Part shown: piece by piece, positions 26,638 through 35,251 of the stretch
How positions within the stretch are numbered: position 1 is the first letter of the stretch
Layout of the letters: each line of letters starts with the position of its first letter
DNA from: Urechidicola croceus
Lineage (GTDB): Bacteria; Bacteroidota; Bacteroidia; Flavobacteriales; Flavobacteriaceae
Reading direction: 5' to 3'
DNA: 64,000 bases
NCBI RefSeq assembly: GCF_001761325.1
Contig: NZ_CP017478.1
Span: 1,571,501-1,635,500, forward strand
Notes under the pieces: generated by a model
What the model saw: only the letters and a program-made list of their open reading frames with translations
Told to the model about the DNA's origin: nothing
Database searches by the model: none
Made by a program: the position numbers and the translations under genes

Positions 26638-27774
26638 TTACTTATAGGATTTGTTTATCATGAAAAGCAGTAACACCATTTTAAATGACTGAACAACAGA
26701 GTACTTAAATCTATCTTTATTTACAATTTTCTGTAATGGATATTCTTGAATAATGGAAGAAACTTTTTTTACACCAAAGTAATTTTTTAGTCTTAAAAAA
26801 ATTTCAACTTTAAAAAGAGATTTGGTTAAGAATGGTTTATTAAATACTATATTAACAACTTCTTTATCCATAAATTTAATACTAGAATGAGAATCTTTAA
26901 GATTAAAACCTAGGGCTCTAGAAATAAAGAAGTTTGTCATTTTTTTATTACTTTCTTTTAATAATCCAGATACCATTGAAATTTCATTAGAATTCAAACG
27001 TAGCCCAGTAATTAGTTTGAATTTTTGAGTTTCTAAATTTTTAACAATTTGTTCTAAATCACTTAAGTCATTTATAAATTGGGAGTCACAAAAACCTATA
27101 TAATCTAGATCTTCATGTTTTGATAAATGCAACATACCTAACCTTAAAAGTTCAGACTTACTAATTTTAAAATCATAATTAAAAACAGAAATAAAACTTT
27201 CTCTACTCTTTCTTAATTCGTTCAAAAAATTTTGAGTAATAATGTCTCCACTAACATTAATAAAGCAAAGATGACAACCAATATTTTGGTTAATAAATCT
27301 TACATAATTTTGGATATTCTCCTTATTTTCAACCTTAAAAAAAGGAACTACAATCCCTACACAACTTTTCGGAATAATTGATTTTTGGCTATAAATTTTA
27401 TCCAAATTCAACTTATCATGACCTATAAGTCTTTCAACACGTTTACAAACTTCTGTTAAACTTACTGGTTTTTTCATGTAGTCATTTATTCCAAGTTCAA
27501 ATCCCTTCAAAATAGTTTCTTCATCTTCTTCACCAGACAACACCATAATTGGTGTTAAATCTTTTTCGTGAAATCGAATAAGTTTAACAATATCTAACCC
27601 ATAAACATCTGGCATATTTAAATCTAAAATAACTAAATCTGGTTTAAACAAAATATATGATTGAAAAGCATTTTTAGCATTTGATTCAATAGCTACTTCA
27701 TATCCTAAGGACATCAATCTTTTTTTTAACGGAAGCAATATCAATTGCTGATCATCAATTATAAGAATCTTCAT
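26638..27774 (-). CDS. Response regulator: receiver domain fused to a glycosyltransferase-2-like domain
   Basis: 378 residues. Residues 1-120 are a receiver domain (DDQ acidic pocket, phosphoacceptor Asp in DLVILDLNMPDV, conserved Thr/Ser replaced by VLSGE, Lys in YMKKPVSL). From about residue 140 comes a GT2-like domain (VGIVVPFFKVENKENIQNYV, CHLCFINVSGD, LRLGMLHLSKHEDLDYIGFCDSQF), related to dolichol-phosphate-sugar-type transferases but with an unusual DSQ in place of DxD. It lies downstream of the usher-like operon. The fusion suggests phosphorylation-controlled glycosylation or a regulatory use of the GT fold. Confidence 0.75.
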   Translation of the reverse strand: MKILIIDDQQLILLPLKKRLMSLGYEVAIESNAKNAFQSYILFKPDLVILDLNMPDVYGLDIVKLIRFHEKDLTPIMVLSGEEDEETILKGFELGINDYMKKPVSLTEVCKRVERLIGHDKLNLDKIYSQKSIIPKSCVGIVVPFFKVENKENIQNYVRFINQNIGCHLCFINVSGDIITQNFLNELRKSRESFISVFNYDFKISKSELLRLGMLHLSKHEDLDYIGFCDSQFINDLSDLEQIVKNLETQKFKLITGLRLNSNEISMVSGLLKESNKKMTNFFISRALGFNLKDSHSSIKFMDKEVVNIVFNKPFLTKSLFKVEIFLRLKNYFGVKKVSSIIQEYPLQKIVNKDRFKYSVVQSFKMVLLLFMINKSYK

Positions 27775-27813
27775 ATTTTTTTTATTTTAATAGTATATTA
27801 TTAATTAGAGTTT

Positions 27814-28125
27814 TTAACTTAATAAATCAAATAGCATTGATAAATTACTTTCGTCAATTACTACTATATTATTAATTTCTCTTCTAGTATTTAAATATCT
27901 TTTTGCTGCTTTTTCAGGAGTTATATTTTTATTTCTAATATTCACTAGGCTAAAATCAATTTGCTCTGACTTAGTTCTGTTTTCTAAATAATCAAAGTAG
28001 TCATAGGACTTTTGTATTTCCCGCACAAAGCATACATGATATTCCTTATTTTTATCAATTAAATTGGAAATAAAATTAACTGATAAGAAATCAAAGTGTT
28101 TAGATATGATTAATGCTGTTTTCAT
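27814..28125 (-). CDS. Short GT2-like protein, paralogue of 25487-25858
   Basis: 103 residues: MKTALIISKHFDFLSVNFIS, then KEYHVCFVREIQ, LVNIRNKNITPEKAAKRYLN and TRREINNIVVIDESN. The spacing follows the N-terminal half of the GT2 fold but the active-site region is missing. It starts 6 bases after the end of the preceding pilin-like gene, so it is in the same operon. No function can be assigned. Confidence 0.55.
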   Translation of the reverse strand: MKTALIISKHFDFLSVNFISNLIDKNKEYHVCFVREIQKSYDYFDYLENRTKSEQIDFSLVNIRNKNITPEKAAKRYLNTRREINNIVVIDESNLSMLFDLLS

Positions 28126-28130
28126 ATATT

Positions 28131-28733
28131 TTAAGTTATACTAGCTACAACAGTGTACACAAGTGTAAAATTGCTATTTCCAGATCTTGCTTTAACACTA
28201 GGTCTTATTCTAAACTGAATTGGAATATCTTGTCTACAACCAACAAATTCCATTACCTTAATTGCCGCACCTGCATCATTTGGAATTTCAATATAATTAC
28301 CTCCATTTTCTGGAAATAAATCTCTTGGACCAAGTGGTTGTATTATTAAGTTATCATATGGACTAACTGCTGGAAATCTAAAGCCACTGTTTGAAGTTGT
28401 TTTGGCTTCAATAATTACGTTTGCTGGCGCATCATATTGAATATGCATGAAAACTGAATATCTATATACATTTGCTGAACAATTTTGTTCACTTGTTGCT
28501 ACAACTCCAACTATTGGTGCAGATGTTGGATCTAAAGCAAAACTTATTAGTGCTTCATCAAAATTACTCTCAAAACCAATGGTGTCATCATCTTGACCGG
28601 CTTCAGTTACCAAGTCAGCAATATTTTGTGACACACTTGGCATACCTGTTACATCAAGAGTTCCTGGTAAAATTTGACTAAAACTTTTTATTGAACTAGC
28701 AATAACTACGATTAATATTAAATATCTTTTCAT
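28131..28733 (-). CDS. Secreted pilin-like/fibre subunit protein 2
   Basis: I use the ATG at 28733 (MKRYLILIVVIASSIKSFSQ), which gives a clean signal peptide; an ATG seven codons earlier is possible. The mature 180-residue protein is beta-rich (IGFESNFDEALISF, VYRYSVFMHIQYDAPANVII, FPAVSPYDNLIIQPLGPRDL) and ends in FTLVYTVVASIT, a terminal strand like those of subunits assembled by donor-strand exchange. It sits directly after its paralogue-like neighbour downstream of the usher-like gene. Role as surface subunit is inferred from context. Confidence 0.6.
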   Translation of the reverse strand: MKRYLILIVVIASSIKSFSQILPGTLDVTGMPSVSQNIADLVTEAGQDDDTIGFESNFDEALISFALDPTSAPIVGVVATSEQNCSANVYRYSVFMHIQYDAPANVIIEAKTTSNSGFRFPAVSPYDNLIIQPLGPRDLFPENGGNYIEIPNDAGAAIKVMEFVGCRQDIPIQFRIRPSVKARSGNSNFTLVYTVVASIT

Positions 28734-28753
28734 CTTGTTTAATTTTAAATACA

Positions 28754-29353
28754 TTATTTTATTTCATATTGAACTTCAAAACCTGCTGGTAAAGAAACAC
28801 TTCCTGGATTATCAATTGTATAAACAATATGATAACCATTACTAACACCATCACCAGTATATCCATTGCCAAAATCATAAACAATAATTTGTTCGGTCAT
28901 TCCAATTGTTACTTGCCCAGATCTAGGGTTTGGAGGAAATGTATCGGTTGGGCCATAACCACCACCTGGACCAGTTGCTTGTATTTCTACTTTAATAGTC
29001 ATTCCGGCAGGTACTGGCTGATTTGTAGAGACAAATATTCTTGCAGGAGTTGAATTCTCTTGACGGTGAGAAAAATTAATCCATAAATTATCTAAATCGG
29101 CTGCTGTACCTCCTGTTACTGGAAGTCCCGCTTCACCTATAACCACTCCAGTTCCAGAACCTCCACCAAATGGATCTGGTTCAACATCAATAATAGCTAT
29201 TGGTAATAAATTGATTGATGCAGACTGTGATTGTTGGCCTCCACCTAAAACAAATGTAGACGGATTATTTGCATCAAGTGTTTCTTGTGTAAATCCTAAA
29301 TATGTATTAAAAAGTAATACTATCAAAATCATATTTTTATAAGTATTTTTCAT
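28754..29353 (-). CDS. Secreted pilin-like/fibre subunit protein 1
   Basis: 199 residues with a signal peptide ending GFTQ near residue 23. The mature part is beta-rich and Gly-rich (GGGSGTGVVIGEAG, GPGGGYGPTDTFPPNPR) and ends VSLPAGFEVQYEIK, again a terminal beta strand. The start codon overlaps the stop of the usher-like gene by one base (TAATG). Probably a secreted or surface subunit handled by the neighbouring usher-like barrel. No database family recognised. Confidence 0.6.
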   Translation of the reverse strand: MKNTYKNMILIVLLFNTYLGFTQETLDANNPSTFVLGGGQQSQSASINLLPIAIIDVEPDPFGGGSGTGVVIGEAGLPVTGGTAADLDNLWINFSHRQENSTPARIFVSTNQPVPAGMTIKVEIQATGPGGGYGPTDTFPPNPRSGQVTIGMTEQIIVYDFGNGYTGDGVSNGYHIVYTIDNPGSVSLPAGFEVQYEIK

Positions 29354-32094
29354 TATTCGCCTACTTTAAAGTTTTTGTTATTAAATTTTATCTCTCTAGT
29401 TTTCAATTTTACATTAATAATTGCATTATTAATTTGTCCTTCTTTTGGATTTACTTGAACATTATTATCAATTTTAAACAACTTATTATTATCTCTTAAT
29501 CGAATTAATGTAAGTTTATAACTACCCGGAATAATGCTTTTAAATTTAAATTCACCTTTTCTATTTGATTCTGTATAATATGTGAAATCTTTATTTTCAA
29601 TTTTTAAATATCCTTTTAAGTTATAGTCTTCGGTACTGTTACTATTAAGTTTTATAGTTCCATAAACATTTGAAGATTTTACTAATTGAATTTCTAACTC
29701 AGCTTTCTTCCCTTCAGTAATTATAACTTGATATGGAAGTTTAGATGATGTTACCATTCCATTTGGTAATGTTGACTCATCAATTAAAATGAAGTTTTTA
29801 CCTAATGACAAATTGTTCAATTCAAATTTTCCATTTTTATCAGAAAGGACAGTTTTTCCTGCTGCAATAATTTTTATTCCTTTAACATCAATTGTTTTAT
29901 CAGTAGAAAAAATATGACCAGTAACTCCTCCCTGCTCAATCATTTTTTTAACAGGTGCTCCAAACGAATATGTGTACTTTCCAAATACTAATAATTCTTT
30001 ACTATTAGTACTTCCTGGATTTTCAAAATAATTCGCTCGAACTTCAAAAAGGTGGTTTCTATTAATTCTTGCAAGTAACCCTGCATTTATATAATCTCTT
30101 TTTAAGTATGTGTCTTCTGGGCTAAAACCACTATTGTAAGTTGCATTAAATCTTAAATTTCTATTGAAATTATAGTTAAACCCAAGGCTATATCTAAAAT
30201 AATTCAAATTAGAATTTGACGTTCCATATCTATTACTATAATTATGATTGATATTACCTCTCAATCTTAAATTATTAGTGAATCTATATGACAAACTTAA
30301 ATTGTGCGAATAGGTATCTCTATAACTAAAATCATTACTAAGTAAATTTTGAGTTTTAGCAATTCTTCCATTAAAATTTGCAAAAAACGAATTGCTATTA
30401 TAACTATAGCTATAATTCATACCATACTCCTTATAATGATAATTTTTAGGCTCTAACTGATCTTCTCTTAAACGCTTATCAAATCTAAAATTTACTTTAT
30501 GGTGTCTATTAAACTTTTTTCCGATATATGCATAGTAACTTTCAAAATATGGTTCTGCCGCATAAAATAATGGGTCTAATCTTTTATTTACTTTAAATAG
30601 TGACTGTCCAACACCAAAATTCCAACTTTTTAAATCGTAATTTAAATTATTTGAATATTGAAGACTGTTGGTAATAGTTCCAAAATAATTTTCTCCAGCC
30701 ATTGTGTAACTACCACTATAAGTAAGGTTTTTAAATCGTTGCATAATACTTATATAATTTGAAGCATCAATATGCTCATTGGTAATACTCGTTGAAGACT
30801 CAGCAATTATCGATGTGTTTCTTCTCTTATAATCTAAGTTAAATGTCAATATTTGACCTTCTTCATCGGAATTATCATTTATATTTTGATTAAAATGATT
30901 ACTAACTCCTTTAGAACTTACAACTGATACTCCGTCACTTAACGAATCTTTTATCTGATAGACTGCTTTTGCACCAAACATTGGTTCAGAATTAAATTTA
31001 TAAAGTCTTGGTTTAGAATAAAAAGCAGATAATGTCCATTTATTTATTTTTTGATCAAGCCTAAACCCCATTCCGAATCTATCATTAAAACCCAATTTAT
31101 TAATTTGATATCCATGATCACCTAAATATAAAGTTGTGCTGTTCTTATATCTATATATTAAACTGTATTGATCTGTTACACCAAAACGCTTTAAGTTTTC
31201 TTGCTTTGGTCCTCTTATTATAAAATTTAAATAGTGATTTTTATCTATATCTAAATATCCATCTCCATATAATTCGGCTGACATTGTTGAGAAGTGTTCT
31301 GATTTATTATTATAACTATTATATAAAACACTTGCTTTAATTGGATATCTAAAAAATGGGTCTTTTTGCTTTAATTTTGTTGGAAATACATTTACACTTC
31401 CATAAGATCTATAAGACTCTCCTGATTCATTACTATACACTTCTAATCCTGTTCCAATAGTTCTAAAGAAGTACATTTTAGAATCAGTTTCTTGGGTTAA
31501 TTGAACAATAATAGTTGAATCTGGAGCAATTGTTAATACCTCTTCTCCAACTATATTATTTCTTGATTTTAAATTTATTTTTTGCTCAACATTCCCGTTA
31601 TTTTTAATAGCATAAGATGCCTTAATTAATTCACCAGCTTGTAAGTTTTGAGGTTGATAAACATTGTAAATATCCATTTCATAATTTTCAGCAACATTAA
31701 ATTTTATATCGAAAGACTTTAACACATAGAAATCTTTATTTTTAATTAAAAGAGTAGCCGAATTCTCTCCAGATTTTGTAGTAGATGGAATGAAAAAGCT
31801 TATGAAAACTAATTTTTTATCATTTGCTTCAAAAGTATCAATACTACTTATTGATATCAATCTCCAATCTTCTGGTAATAATAAGTCTAAAATAATATCA
31901 CTAATACTTTCGCTCCTATTCTCAATTTCAACTAATAATGTATGTTTACTATTAGTATCATATGAATCTGCTTTTTTTAATGTTCTAACATTAAAATCAT
32001 AAGGATTATCTTTTAAAATATAAGATGGTGTTTTAACTGAACTCTTAGAGTTAACCTGAATTCCTTGACTAGTTTTTAATAGATTGATTTCTAT
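29353..32094 (-). CDS. Usher-like outer-membrane beta-barrel protein (frame lacks a start codon; probably frameshifted from the gene upstream)
   Basis: The frame is open from 32094 to 29353 (about 913 codons), but there is no ATG or signal peptide in its first 80 codons; a TTG at 31860 is an unlikely start. Domains in order: Ig-like N-terminal region (YILKDNPYDFNVRTLKKADS on), two further Ig-like parts, a long barrel with alternating aromatic strands (about codons 230-700; many N-Y-S-Y type strands), then C-terminal carboxypeptidase-regulatory-like beta domains (GVTGHIFSTDKTIDVKGIKI, GKFELNNLSLG). This order resembles fimbrial ushers. See the finding on the A5 tract near 32080. Confidence 0.65.
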   Translation of the reverse strand: MEINLLKTSQGIQVNSKSSVKTPSYILKDNPYDFNVRTLKKADSYDTNSKHTLLVEIENRSESISDIILDLLLPEDWRLISISSIDTFEANDKKLVFISFFIPSTTKSGENSATLLIKNKDFYVLKSFDIKFNVAENYEMDIYNVYQPQNLQAGELIKASYAIKNNGNVEQKINLKSRNNIVGEEVLTIAPDSTIIVQLTQETDSKMYFFRTIGTGLEVYSNESGESYRSYGSVNVFPTKLKQKDPFFRYPIKASVLYNSYNNKSEHFSTMSAELYGDGYLDIDKNHYLNFIIRGPKQENLKRFGVTDQYSLIYRYKNSTTLYLGDHGYQINKLGFNDRFGMGFRLDQKINKWTLSAFYSKPRLYKFNSEPMFGAKAVYQIKDSLSDGVSVVSSKGVSNHFNQNINDNSDEEGQILTFNLDYKRRNTSIIAESSTSITNEHIDASNYISIMQRFKNLTYSGSYTMAGENYFGTITNSLQYSNNLNYDLKSWNFGVGQSLFKVNKRLDPLFYAAEPYFESYYAYIGKKFNRHHKVNFRFDKRLREDQLEPKNYHYKEYGMNYSYSYNSNSFFANFNGRIAKTQNLLSNDFSYRDTYSHNLSLSYRFTNNLRLRGNINHNYSNRYGTSNSNLNYFRYSLGFNYNFNRNLRFNATYNSGFSPEDTYLKRDYINAGLLARINRNHLFEVRANYFENPGSTNSKELLVFGKYTYSFGAPVKKMIEQGGVTGHIFSTDKTIDVKGIKIIAAGKTVLSDKNGKFELNNLSLGKNFILIDESTLPNGMVTSSKLPYQVIITEGKKAELEIQLVKSSNVYGTIKLNSNSTEDYNLKGYLKIENKDFTYYTESNRKGEFKFKSIIPGSYKLTLIRLRDNNKLFKIDNNVQVNPKEGQINNAIINVKLKTREIKFNNKNFKVGE

Positions 32095-33313
32095 TTACTT
32101 TTGAATCATCACTTGACTCTAAATTTTCAATTACTTTATTTTTACCACTTTCTGACTCATTAGAAGTTGTTGATTCAACAACATTCATTTTCTCATTTGA
32201 ATCTACAACACTTGATATTTGATTATTGTTAGTATTTAAAGTTCGTTCAGTTTTTTCTTCTCTTAAATTGTTGTTATTCTCATTTAAATCTAATGGAGAA
32301 TTAATAACTCTATTTTGCTTAGAACTAGTATTTTTATTTGAAGTATTTCCTTCAATATCTTCATTTGATTTTACTTTTTCACTAAGTTTTTCATTAATCT
32401 TACTATCGCTAATTGATGGAACAAAATTGTTTTTAGTTTTCTCAATTACTTCTGAAGTATTTTCTACTTCATTTACCTTATTATTATTAACAATTTTATT
32501 TAGATTAATAAGTTCTTCATTCTTTATTTTAGTTAATTTTTCTTCTGCTTGAGTTTTAGTTTCTAAAATATTTTCGTTTAGAGATACTTCTGACTTTACT
32601 TTATCAATTTCTATAACTTTTTCTTCTTCTATTTTGAAATCTTGAACAATCTCTGGCGTTTTTAATGACGAAACCTCTTTTTTAATAGTTTTATTTAATG
32701 AATTCGTATTGATAGAACTATCTATTTCTTCTTTATTGTTTTCAGAAATACTTTCATCAATCTGCAATACATTTTCCTGTCCATCTTCTTCTAATAATTC
32801 ATTGAATTCAATTCTATTATTTACTGATTGAATAACTTCTTCCTCTGTATTTAATTTAAAGTTTTCTACTACTATTTTTTCTGAAACTACTTCTTTTGAG
32901 GTTGTGTTTAGAACAGTAGTTTTATCTTTAAAGCCTTCTAAACTCTTTGATTCAATTACCTTAATTTCATTGCCTAGAATAAATTCCTCAGTATCATTTG
33001 AATTATTAACTTCATTAATATCAATTATACTCTTGGTTAGATTATTATTTAAATCTTGATTGTTAACAACTACTCCATCATTTAAAGCGCTTTCAACTTC
33101 ATTAGTTAATTCAATAACCTCTTGCTTATCCTCCTTAAAAACTGGAGTTGCATTTTGGTTCGTAGATTCTATTTCTTGATTTCTATTAACCTCATCATAA
33201 CTTTCAATACTTTCAGGCAATTTGATCACATCAAAATCATCATGCGGTATATCCTTAGCACATGCCTGAAAGAAAATAAAAAGGAAAAAGATGTATTTTA
33301 ATGCTTGTTTCAT
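32069..33313 (-). CDS. Lipoprotein with long disordered Glu/Asn/Ser-rich region, N-terminal part of a probable usher fusion
   Basis: 414 residues. A lipobox FFQACAKD near residue 19 anchors it to a membrane; everything after is low-complexity, charged and rich in Glu, Asn, Ser, Thr and Lys, with no folded domain. It stops 25 bases inside the open frame of the usher-like protein, and removing one A from the A5 run just before the stop would continue directly into that frame (QSIKTSQGIQVNSKSS). I infer a single gene giving a signal peptide and linker to the usher. Confidence 0.6.
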   Translation of the reverse strand: MKQALKYIFFLFIFFQACAKDIPHDDFDVIKLPESIESYDEVNRNQEIESTNQNATPVFKEDKQEVIELTNEVESALNDGVVVNNQDLNNNLTKSIIDINEVNNSNDTEEFILGNEIKVIESKSLEGFKDKTTVLNTTSKEVVSEKIVVENFKLNTEEEVIQSVNNRIEFNELLEEDGQENVLQIDESISENNKEEIDSSINTNSLNKTIKKEVSSLKTPEIVQDFKIEEEKVIEIDKVKSEVSLNENILETKTQAEEKLTKIKNEELINLNKIVNNNKVNEVENTSEVIEKTKNNFVPSISDSKINEKLSEKVKSNEDIEGNTSNKNTSSKQNRVINSPLDLNENNNNLREEKTERTLNTNNNQISSVVDSNEKMNVVESTTSNESESGKNKVIENLESSDDSKVNRNQSIKN

Positions 33314-33352
33314 AATTGTATTTTTTAAGAATAATTTGTACTTTTTACTATA

Positions 33353-34144
33353 TTAATCTATAGTCAAACTAATGTTAGTTCCTATAAATTCTTCTCTAGA
33401 ATCTGCAATCAATACACATTCATATTTACCATTAGGTAATGATGAAACATCTATCAAAAAGTCTCTGCAAAAACCAGGAAAAGTTAAATTCCTATCCGTT
33501 TTTCCCTCATGTACTTTCACACCATTATTGTCATAAATTTCTAATGAAAGTTTAATTCCTTCAATGAACAAACTGTTATTAATTAATTTCACTTCTAACT
33601 CTTTTTTTAAATTTTGAGCATCTTCTTTTAAGTTTATATTTTCAAAATCTAAACTCAATTCATCGTAATCATTTACGTGGGTAAGTAAGGCTACAGCGTA
33701 TGTTATTTTGGTGTCTAAGCCTATGTTACCATTTATAGATTCTTCTCTTATTGGTTTCTCTAAATTCACTTTAAGAACAGTCCAGTAAGAACCTCTTAAT
33801 GATTTATCATTTGGCATCTCAATTGTATAGGTATAGACATACTTTTCTTTCGGTCCTAAAACCTTGTTCAATACTTTTCCGTTAAACCAGTCAGTAGATG
33901 ATTTTGGGTGAGAATATTCATTAGTAAAAATTCTATTAGTTTCACAAGAAAAAATTGCTTCATTTAATTCAAAAGTTACAAGTTGTTCTTGGTCTGATCC
34001 ATTCATTAAAATAACTTCTCCAGAAATTACATCTCCAGAATTACCTTTGTATATATGAGTCAATCCATTAGTTATTGCAACATTGGCATACATTGAACTT
34101 GCTACTAATATGCAAACTATAAGTGTTAAATATTTTGTTCTCAT
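33353..34144 (-). CDS. Periplasmic chaperone-like Ig-fold protein (DUF916-like)
   Basis: 263 residues with a signal peptide ending SMYA near residue 19. The body is two Ig-like domains: GLTHIYKGNSGDVISGEVIL, FELNEA, PKEKYVYTYTIEMPNDKSLRGSYWTVLKV and, in the second, LEVKLINNSLFIEGIKLSLE and GKYECVLIADSREE. The pattern is like DUF916/pilus-chaperone proteins seen in gene clusters with usher-like barrels. First gene of the operon, with a strong LytTR-type promoter upstream. It probably escorts the subunits through the periplasm. Confidence 0.65.
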   Translation of the reverse strand: MRTKYLTLIVCILVASSMYANVAITNGLTHIYKGNSGDVISGEVILMNGSDQEQLVTFELNEAIFSCETNRIFTNEYSHPKSSTDWFNGKVLNKVLGPKEKYVYTYTIEMPNDKSLRGSYWTVLKVNLEKPIREESINGNIGLDTKITYAVALLTHVNDYDELSLDFENINLKEDAQNLKKELEVKLINNSLFIEGIKLSLEIYDNNGVKVHEGKTDRNLTFPGFCRDFLIDVSSLPNGKYECVLIADSREEFIGTNISLTID

Positions 34145-34193
34145 TTTAATTATTTTTAAATGTTATTTTTTGTTTTTTTTCTTAACTACTATT

Positions 34194-34282
34194 CAAATGT
34201 ACACTCAATTTGAGGTTGTTATTATTGAATTTCGTTAGCATCCCTTTTACCATAGACGAATGGTTTATTAGCACCGTTAAAT
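34194..34282 (-). promoter_or_regulatory. Promoter with three 21-bp phased LytTR-like sites (chaperone/usher operon)
   Basis: -7 box TACATTTG at 34201-34194 (perfect); sites TCGTTAGCA (34232), TAGACGAAT (34253) and CCGTTAAAT (34274), exactly 21 bp apart, the first 31 bp from the -7 box. Confidence 0.75.
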
Positions 34283-34368
34283 CATTTTTATCACATTATC
34301 AACTATAACTATGAGTTAGTAATTTGACAACTACTTATTCTAAAGTGTTTTTGAAACCATATAAAATA

Positions 34369-34402
34369 AAAAGGTCTTTAACGATGAGTTAAAGACCTTT
34401 TT
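34369..34402. terminator. Intrinsic terminator after the pilin-like gene
   Basis: AAAAGGTCTTTAAC/GTTAAAGACCTTTT, a 14-bp stem with U-tract on the - strand, 20 bases after the stop of the 34422-35057 gene. It separates that gene from the chaperone operon. Confidence 0.88.
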
Positions 34403-34421
34403 AAAAAATGAAATGTAGTTC

Positions 34422-35057
34422 TTACAAATCTGATAAAGTATATCTAATTGTTGCTTGGTAAGTACCTGCTTGGTATCCTGCAAAGTTTCCGTTTTGCTCT
34501 AATGAATATGCCAATTTAACACCATTATTCTGATCGCCTGTATATACACTCTCAATACTGTTAACCAATAAAGCGTCTGTACCGATTGCTGTTGAAACTC
34601 CTAATGCAACTCCACCAGCAGTAATTGTTCCAGCTGAATTTGCTGTTCCTCCATTTGCAACTACAATTGGCGCTTCAGGTGTAATTCTTAAATCCAAACT
34701 TCCTGGGAATGTACTTCCTGATTCAAATCGAACATCAATTTGTCTTGTTGTATCATATGTTGGTGCTGCTCCCACGACGCTAGTATAATTCAAATACAAA
34801 TTGTCATAAGTCATATCTTGAAATGCATACAAACCTGCTTCGGCATTTGTTCCAATTAATGATACATCAGTCATATCAAACATTATTGGCCCTGCTTCAA
34901 AACCTGTGTTCGCATCATGAATATCTAACATGGCTACTTCTGGCACATTTACATCTAATACATGTGTTGCAAAATTTGTGTCATTGTTGTCTTGTGCGTT
35001 TACATTTTGAATAAAAGCTATTGCAGCCATCCCGATAAATAATTTAATTTTTTTCAT
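34422..35057 (-). CDS. Secreted major pilin-like protein (DUF4402/spore-coat-U-like)
   Basis: 211 residues with a signal peptide ending NVNAQ near residue 22. The mature protein is a beta sandwich (HVLDVNVPEVAMLDIHDANT, YDNLYLNYTSVV, IDVRFESGSTFPGSLDLRI) and ends GTYQATIRYTLSDL, the kind of C-terminal strand found in CsuA/spore-coat-U and fimbrial subunits. It has its own terminator and LytTR-type promoter, which allows it to be made in excess over the assembly proteins, as expected of a main shaft subunit. Assignment by resemblance. Confidence 0.65.
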   Translation of the reverse strand: MKKIKLFIGMAAIAFIQNVNAQDNNDTNFATHVLDVNVPEVAMLDIHDANTGFEAGPIMFDMTDVSLIGTNAEAGLYAFQDMTYDNLYLNYTSVVGAAPTYDTTRQIDVRFESGSTFPGSLDLRITPEAPIVVANGGTANSAGTITAGGVALGVSTAIGTDALLVNSIESVYTGDQNNGVKLAYSLEQNGNFAGYQAGTYQATIRYTLSDL

Positions 35058-35095
35058 AATAAATAAATTTTAAATTGTTAATAATTAACACACTA

Positions 35096-35163
35096 CAAAT
35101 GTATATCGCTTATGAAGTACTTTTTTTGATTTTTCGTTAGATGGTATCTTACAAACGTTGAAT
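35096..35163 (-). promoter_or_regulatory. Promoter with two 21-bp phased LytTR-like sites (pilin-like gene)
   Basis: -7 box TACATTTG at 35103-35096 (perfect); sites TCGTTAGAT (35134) and ACGTTGAAT (35155), 21 bp apart, the first 31 bp from the -7 box. Confidence 0.7.
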
Positions 35164-35189
35164 AACCTTGATGTATATTTAAAATAAAT

Positions 35190-35229
35190 AACAAGACCCT
35201 ATTTTTAAAATTAAAAATAGGGTCTTGTT
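35190..35229. terminator. Strong terminator of the signalling operon
   Basis: AACAAGACCCTATTTTTAA and its complement form a stem of nearly 19 bp ending in TTGTTATT. It lies 23 bases after the LytTR regulator stop. Confidence 0.88.
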
Positions 35230-35251
35230 ATTATTCGTATTAAACTAATAT

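Noticed and set aside
31858-31860. TTG at 31860 as the start of the usher-like protein
   Set aside because: The frame and the similarity to an Ig-like N-terminus continue about 78 codons further upstream, and no signal peptide would be produced.
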